A stretch of DNA of 47,419 nucleotides from Anaerolineae bacterium. GTDB lineage: Bacteria > Chloroflexota > Anaerolineae > 4572-78 > J111. Every line of letters begins with the position of its first letter. Position 1 is the stretch's first letter. This document shows, piece after piece, positions 43,311 to 47,419 of the stretch. A model generated the notes under the pieces. The model saw only the letters and a program-made list of their open reading frames with translations. It was not told the origin of the DNA and ran no database searches. Location: NCBI GenBank assembly GCA_016926805.1, contig JAFGNV010000216.1:1-47419 (forward strand), written 5' to 3'. Position numbers and translations under genes: made by a program.

Positions 43311-43606
43311 CGGGCACACATCGTGATATTCGATGTTGAGAACATCCCTTTGCTCGTCCGGCACCTTAACACCTGTTTCATAGATCTCAGTACAATTTTG
43401 CGCAAAATTTGTTCCGAGTTTTGTAGGGGGGACAGAACAATGTTCTGTCCCTACAAAAATGGCATTTCTACTCGGAACGTATTTATGAAATCCTGTACTT
43501 AGTCACAAGATGGGCTTGCGCCGTCAGACCAGTCTGGGTTTTTGTCTCTCGAATGTAATGCAGAACATCATCAAACGAGCGCAAGGGGCAACCAGCCCAC
43601 GTCTTG
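43285..43606 (-). pseudogene. Relic of a second ISAzo13-family transposase (C-terminal part)
   Basis: On the minus strand, SKTWAGCPLRSFDDVLHYIR and TKTQTGLTAQAHLV (about 43606-43490), then IYETGVKVPDEQRDVLNIEY and HDVCPQWNYTI (about 43400-43300) align in order with the C-terminus of ISAzo13 transposases, including the full copy at 109-1329. The two pieces are separated by the palindromic element 43411-43478, and the 5' side is cut by another at 43618-43656. There is no catalytic core, so it is dead. The remaining ~500-base gap 43206-43705 holds only this relic and repeats. Confidence 0.75.
43411..43478. repeat. Long palindromic element, GGGACAGAACA family
   Basis: Outer arms GTTCCGAGT (43411-43419) and ACTCGGAAC (43470-43478) enclose an inner stem GACAGAACA (43431-43439) / TGTTCTGTC (43441-43449) extended by TTTGTAGGG and CCCTACAAA. 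It splits the relic transposase frame. This copy has extra outer arms that the copies at 23688 and 27157 lack. Confidence 0.75.
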
Positions 43607-43617
43607 CTAATCTTTTT

Positions 43618-43656
43618 CCCCTCCCCCAAATTGGGGGAAGGGCCAGGGGTGGGGGC
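43618..43656. repeat. GC-rich palindromic repeat (TPGPSPNLGEG type)
   Basis: CCCTCCCCCAA pairs with TTGGGGGAAGGG, followed by CCAGGGGTGGGGGC. On the minus strand it reads PTPGPSPNLGEG, a peptide often seen as a false annotation of this repeat. It cuts the 5' side of the relic transposase. Confidence 0.75.
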
Positions 43657-43705
43657 AAAATAAAAACATCTCATCACTTACAATTGAACCACTACTGTCA
43701 GCTCT

Positions 43706-44743
43706 TCAGCCAGTCTCTTTGAGCGCCTCCAGAACTATCGGGATTGACTCTCGCCAGTTCTCTGGCAGCACTTCTGAGATTTCAAACGCCAATCCCCGGC
43801 CATCGGGGGCGGCCTCCTCCACTCGCTCCAGCACCAGCTTCTGCAACTCGCGCCGGGGCAATTGATAGGCCGACACATTGATATTGGACCAGAAAAGTTT
43901 GTCCCGCCAGACCGTCCGGCACGCAGCCAGGGTCTGGTCGCCTTCCGGCGGTGGGGTTAGCGACTCGATCAGGTCGATGGGCGCGCGAGCGATCAGGTCT
44001 TTGCAGCTTGCCGTCTGGCCGTCGTAATGACACCCCACAATTTTGCCCGCCTGCTGCAAAATGGGGAAACATTCCTGGTAAACCGGCAATAAAAACTCCC
44101 GGTAACGCTTTGGCCCCAGGGTCTCGGCGGTGAAGTTCTCCAAATTAGAAACAAAGCGTCCCGGCCCCTCGGCCACAATCTCTACCTTACGCCGGAAGTT
44201 TTCCAGCAATGCCGTGTAGAGTTCCCGCACCTCTGCCTCGTAATCAAACAGGTGAAAGCTAAAATTTTCCAGGCCCGCGTAGTCAACCAGGATTTCCTGC
44301 AACGGCGTCCGGCCCAGCAGAGACCAAGTGACCCCGTAAGGTTCAACCTCTTTTTCGGCCTCGCCAAATGTCTCGTAACTGGGCGTAAGGGTGGTGTGTT
44401 TGACAATATGCGTCATCACCCGGTAATCGGCGGGCGTTTTGAGCCAATACTCCTGCTGCCAGTCGTTGGCCCAGGTAGCCGAGATTTCGCCCACCGCCGT
44501 GCGCCAGGTCACCCGCCGCCGATGAACCCCGTTTTCCATAAAATTACTTTGCCGTACTTCAAGGCCCCGGCACTCTTGTTTAAATGGTTCTTCCTTAAAG
44601 GTCACCCCCAGACCATTGGCAAACATTTGCTTCCAGGCCAAGTCATGCTTAACATCCTGCCATTTGGTATGATAAACCGTGTAGGGAATCTCGTCCGGGC
44701 GTTCGCCCGCCCAGAACGCTTCTAATCGTTCACGGATATTCAT
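43706..44743 (-). CDS. Uroporphyrinogen-decarboxylase-fold protein (URO-D family), member 2
   Basis: 345 aa, cytoplasmic, TIM-barrel URO-D superfamily. Evidence is the MNIRERLEAFWAGERPDEIP opening, LLGRTPLQEILVDYAGLENF, VGCHYDGQTASCKDLIARAP (a GCHYDG barrel strand with candidate zinc ligands) and the end AFEISEVLPENWRESIPIVL. The divergent branch fits cobamide- or methyl-transferring members (MtaA-like) better than the haem enzyme, which has a conserved N-terminal PVWxMRQAG motif that is absent. Its start overlaps the upstream paralogue by 14 bases, so the two are co-translated. Confidence 0.8.
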   Translation of the reverse strand: MNIRERLEAFWAGERPDEIPYTVYHTKWQDVKHDLAWKQMFANGLGVTFKEEPFKQECRGLEVRQSNFMENGVHRRRVTWRTAVGEISATWANDWQQEYWLKTPADYRVMTHIVKHTTLTPSYETFGEAEKEVEPYGVTWSLLGRTPLQEILVDYAGLENFSFHLFDYEAEVRELYTALLENFRRKVEIVAEGPGRFVSNLENFTAETLGPKRYREFLLPVYQECFPILQQAGKIVGCHYDGQTASCKDLIARAPIDLIESLTPPPEGDQTLAACRTVWRDKLFWSNINVSAYQLPRRELQKLVLERVEEAAPDGRGLAFEISEVLPENWRESIPIVLEALKETG

Positions 44744-45884
44744 CCAGTCTCCCCCTTGGCTTCAGGTCAATCTGGCGACCCCACACGTCGCGCACTTTTT
44801 CCAGATAAAACATATAGTTCTTCAGCGGTACTGTCGGCGGCACGCGGTGATCGGGGAAGCCAATGTAACCGCCTTCTTCCACCAGCCGGGCCAACCGCTC
44901 AACTTCCCATTCAATTTCCTGTTCAGAACCGGCCAGAATATTCTTGTCCACGCCACCCATCAGTAGTAAATCTTTACCGTACTCCCGGCGAAACCGGATG
45001 GGATCGGCGCCCCAGGTGCCAATCTCCACCGGAAACATGCAGTTGATTCCCGCCTCCAGCCACAGGGGAACCAGCCTGTCAATTTTGCCGTCGCAATCCA
45101 CCCAAATCACGTCCACGCCGTGCCGGTGCAGCAGGTCGGCAATACGGCGATAGTGCGGCACCAGGTATTGGGCAAAATGCCTGGGACTCAGTAACGGCCC
45201 GGCATTGTAGGCCATGTCTTCCCACATGCCGCAGCCGTCAAACTGCCCGCCCGTTTCCAGAATGCGGGTTAGCACGCCGATGATGCAATCGGCCACGGTG
45301 GTGACCATCTCTTCAAACCAGGCCGGGTCGTCGTACACCACCAGCGAGAGATTTTCCACACCCATCCAGTCGCGCAGCCGGCCGTAAAGACTGCCGCCGT
45401 GCAGAAACACCGGATGGTCTCGATGGGGGTTGGTCCAGATTTTAATCAACTCATCCCAATTATCCGGGTAGCGGCCAGGCGTGGTCGGGTTCAGGCGGGG
45501 TTGGTAGTGCCGGCGCCAACTGTCGCGGTCAACCAGGAGATGGCCCACGTGCATCGGGATTGAGGCGGCCACTTTGTTGCGCAGCACCCGCACGCCGTCG
45601 GCTTGTTGCACCACCTCGCGCTCGCCCCGGTCTTCGATAACAATCTCCTCAAATGGCGGCCAGAGCATCACTTCCACCCCAACCTCCATTGGATTGGCGG
45701 CCCCACTGCCCAGGCTGTAGTCCATGCCAAAAAACTCGGCGCTGTTGGCCCGGTTGACATGTTTGGGCAAGCCTTGCTCGCGCCAGGTGGGCAGGGTCTC
45801 ATCCCAAAAATTAAAATCCGTAATCGGGGCGCGGTCCCGGGGCTGGTAGTGCATAGTGGCCTTAAAGCGCTCGCGGTCGTTCAA
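44730..45884 (-). CDS. Uroporphyrinogen-decarboxylase-fold protein (URO-D family), member 1
   Basis: 384 aa from a TTG at 45884, chosen because AAGGAG lies about eight bases upstream; the ATG at 45920 lacks a binding site. NDRERFKATMHYQPRDRAP is the typical opening of URO-D-like methyltransferase relatives. Other family marks are FDGCGMWEDMAYNAGPLLSP, HGVDVIWVDCDGKIDRLVPL and LLLMGGVDKNILAGS (barrel strands with candidate metal-ligand Asp/Cys). Length is above the ~345 of ordinary HemE. No corrinoid-binding protein or reductive activator is seen nearby, so the acceptor is unknown. Confidence 0.82.
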   Translation of the reverse strand: MNDRERFKATMHYQPRDRAPITDFNFWDETLPTWREQGLPKHVNRANSAEFFGMDYSLGSGAANPMEVGVEVMLWPPFEEIVIEDRGEREVVQQADGVRVLRNKVAASIPMHVGHLLVDRDSWRRHYQPRLNPTTPGRYPDNWDELIKIWTNPHRDHPVFLHGGSLYGRLRDWMGVENLSLVVYDDPAWFEEMVTTVADCIIGVLTRILETGGQFDGCGMWEDMAYNAGPLLSPRHFAQYLVPHYRRIADLLHRHGVDVIWVDCDGKIDRLVPLWLEAGINCMFPVEIGTWGADPIRFRREYGKDLLLMGGVDKNILAGSEQEIEWEVERLARLVEEGGYIGFPDHRVPPTVPLKNYMFYLEKVRDVWGRQIDLKPRGRLDEYP

Positions 45885-46017
45885 GCCTGAATCTCCTTTT
45901 GACCTGTGATTATAGATCACTCCCGGCCCAAACAGAAATGCGAAACAGGTGGTTTAATCCCACCCCGCGCTTGCGCATTCTGGAAGGTCTGGTAAAATCC
46001 CAATTTTAAACCATTTA

Positions 46018-46102
46018 AGGTGACAGTCACTTGACGGGCTAAATACTGAATTTAATGTTTCAATAAGCCACTACATTTAGTAGGTAAAAGTAACTGTCAC
46101 CT
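46018..46102. repeat. MITE-like element with 15-bp inverted ends
   Basis: AGGTGACAGTCACTT (46018-46032) and AAGTAACTGTCACCT (46088-46102) are inverted repeats with one mismatch, enclosing 55 AT-rich bases without a gene. Size (85 bp) and structure fit a miniature inverted-repeat element. It lies 46 bases ahead of the PLP decarboxylase gene, so it may carry or disturb its promoter. Confidence 0.65.
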
Positions 46103-46148
46103 ATTTTCCATTTTTACCCTCCCTTTTCGATTATCAGGAGAGAAACCC

Positions 46149-47419
46149 ATGCAACTCGAAACTAAAAGCCTGACCCTCCTGGAAGAGGCTCTCCAAACAC
46201 TCGAGGCCGGCTTTGCCGCCCTGCCGGAACTGGATAACGATATTGACCTCGACCGCCTCAGCAATGTCTTGCTGGAAGTGGCCACAAAAATGCAGGATAA
46301 CTACCCCTACTTCCATCCTTACTATGCCGGGCAAATGCTCAAGCCGCCGCATCCGGTGGCCCGGCTGGCCTATATGCTGGCCTTGTGGCTCAACCCTAAC
46401 AACCACGCCCTGGACGGCGGTCGCGCCAGTTCTCAGATGGAAAAAGAGGCCGTGGCCGACCTGGCGGCCATATTCGGTTGGAAAGAGTTTTTAGGACATC
46501 TTACCGGCGGCGGCACAATGGCCAATCTGGAGGCCCTGTGGGTTGCCGGGCGGTTAAAGCCGGGGCTGAAGGCGGTGGCTTCGGAGCAGGCGCATTACAC
46601 CCACCGCCGCATCTCGGAAGTGCTGCAATTAGATTTTCAAGCTGTACCGTGCGATAGCCACGCCCGGATGGATATTGACGCCCTGAGCAAAATCCTGGAC
46701 AAAGGCGATGTGGGCACCGTGGTGGCCACCATCGGCACCACCGGCCCCGGCTCGGTGGACCCGCTGCCGGAAATACTGGAACTGCGCCAAAAGTACGGCT
46801 TCCGTCTGCACGCCGACGCGGCTTACGGCGGTTACTTTACCCTGGTTGGCAATCTGGATGAACCCACCCGCCAAACCTATGACCTGCTGCCCGAAGTAGA
46901 CTCCCTTGTGATTGACCCGCACAAGCACGGTCTGCAACCCTATGGCTGTGGCTGCGTTTTGTTCAAAGACCCTGGCGTGGGCCGCTTCTACAAACACGAC
47001 TCGCCTTACACCTACTTCAGTTCTTCCGAGTTACACCTGGGCGAAATCAGTTTGGAGTGTTCCCGCGCCGGGGCTTCGGCGGTAGCATTGTGGGCCACCC
47101 ACCGGCTGCTGCCGCCTATTCCCGGCGGCGAGTTTGCGACCGGCCTGGCCAAATCTCGCCAGGCGGCCTTAACCCTTTACCACAAACTCTCAAACGACCA
47201 CCGTTTTTTAACTATCCTCAAACCGGAATTGGACATTGTGGTTTGGGCGCCTCATGCCAAACGGACCAGCGACATCTCTAACTTATCAAAAGAAATCTTC
47301 CAGAGGGCGGCGGCAGCCAATCTGCATTTGGCCACCTTTAACTATCCGGCCAGGCTATTAAAAGACATCTGGCCTGGCGTAATCCTGGATCAGGATTACG
47401 TCACCTGCCTGCGCTCCTG
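46149..47419 (+). CDS. Group II PLP-dependent amino-acid decarboxylase (partial, runs off the window)
   Basis: At least 423 aa with no stop before the edge. AGGAG eight bases before the ATG at 46149 fixes the start. Pyridoxal-dependent decarboxylase motifs follow in order: YPYFHPYYAGQMLKPPHP, GGRASSQMEKEAVADLA, LTGGGTMANLEAL (phosphate binding), SEQAHYTHRRI (ring-stacking His), ATIGTTGPGSVDP, HADAAYGGYF and DPHKHGLQPYGCG with the Schiff-base lysine. The family includes tyrosine, glutamate and L-aspartate decarboxylases, and substrate is not clear. It is divergent from the URO-D pair. Confidence 0.9.
   Translation, partial: MQLETKSLTLLEEALQTLEAGFAALPELDNDIDLDRLSNVLLEVATKMQDNYPYFHPYYAGQMLKPPHPVARLAYMLALWLNPNNHALDGGRASSQMEKEAVADLAAIFGWKEFLGHLTGGGTMANLEALWVAGRLKPGLKAVASEQAHYTHRRISEVLQLDFQAVPCDSHARMDIDALSKILDKGDVGTVVATIGTTGPGSVDPLPEILELRQKYGFRLHADAAYGGYFTLVGNLDEPTRQTYDLLPEVDSLVIDPHKHGLQPYGCGCVLFKDPGVGRFYKHDSPYTYFSSSELHLGEISLECSRAGASAVALWATHRLLPPIPGGEFATGLAKSRQAALTLYHKLSNDHRFLTILKPELDIVVWAPHAKRTSDISNLSKEIFQRAAAANLHLATFNYPARLLKDIWPGVILDQDYVTCLRS

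Noticed and set aside
43483-43677. Small minus-strand frame (64 aa) with TPGPSPNLGEG at its start
   Set aside because: Composite of a translated palindrome and a piece of relic transposase, annotated as such instead of as a gene.

Overview
The window looks like a chromosomal segment of a Chloroflexota bacterium, probably of the Anaerolineae. This is an inference from style: Thr-Pro-rich linkers after lipoprotein or membrane anchors, a large set of polytopic glycosyltransferase-like proteins, TPR proteins with a short helical N-terminal domain, and dense families of small palindromic and heptameric repeats. No rRNA, tRNA or CRISPR array was seen.

Region 1 (1-1442) is an ISAzo13-type insertion sequence with 22-bp inverted ends and a putative 3-bp TTA target duplication. 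Its transposase is split by an in-frame A_AAA_AAC slippery site and by a G7 tract. It sits in the last codons of a UDP-HexNAc 2-epimerase gene.

Region 2 (1429-25837) is a cell-surface glycan locus, nearly all on the minus strand. It has a nucleotide-sugar end (2-epimerase; a dehydrogenase fused to a left-handed beta-helix acetyltransferase), three dolichol-phosphate-sugar-synthase-like GT2 enzymes, eleven polytopic GT-C-like or unknown membrane proteins and an anchored SGNH hydrolase. The simplest reading is that the GT2 enzymes load sugars onto a polyprenyl phosphate and the membrane proteins transfer them outside the membrane.

Region 3 (25976-31233, plus strand) has a stand-alone esterase, a repeat-filled gap, and then a compact unit: an IclR regulator fused to a flavin-type PPOX domain, an ABC ATPase, a permease and an NMT1-like lipoprotein. 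This may be a self-regulated cofactor or cofactor-precursor importer.

Region 4 (41493 down to 31483, minus strand) is a rearranged type I restriction-modification operon: TPR membrane protein, hsdR, hsdS, pentapeptide-repeat membrane protein, DUF559 nuclease-fold protein, small unknown protein, hsdM. The first three genes are joined by ATGA overlaps. HsdR carries three palindromic repeats inside its reading frame.

Region 5 (41829-47419) has a lipoprotein with an SH3-like and two PA14-like domains, the relic of a second ISAzo13 transposase interrupted by palindromes, an overlapping pair of uroporphyrinogen-decarboxylase-fold proteins, a MITE-like element and the start of a PLP-dependent decarboxylase that runs off the edge.

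A theme across the window is small repeats inside or at the edges of genes: degenerate 7-bp periodic tracts translated within a glycosyltransferase, a 7-bp tract supplying the apparent ribosome binding site of the ABC permease, and palindromes translated within HsdR.
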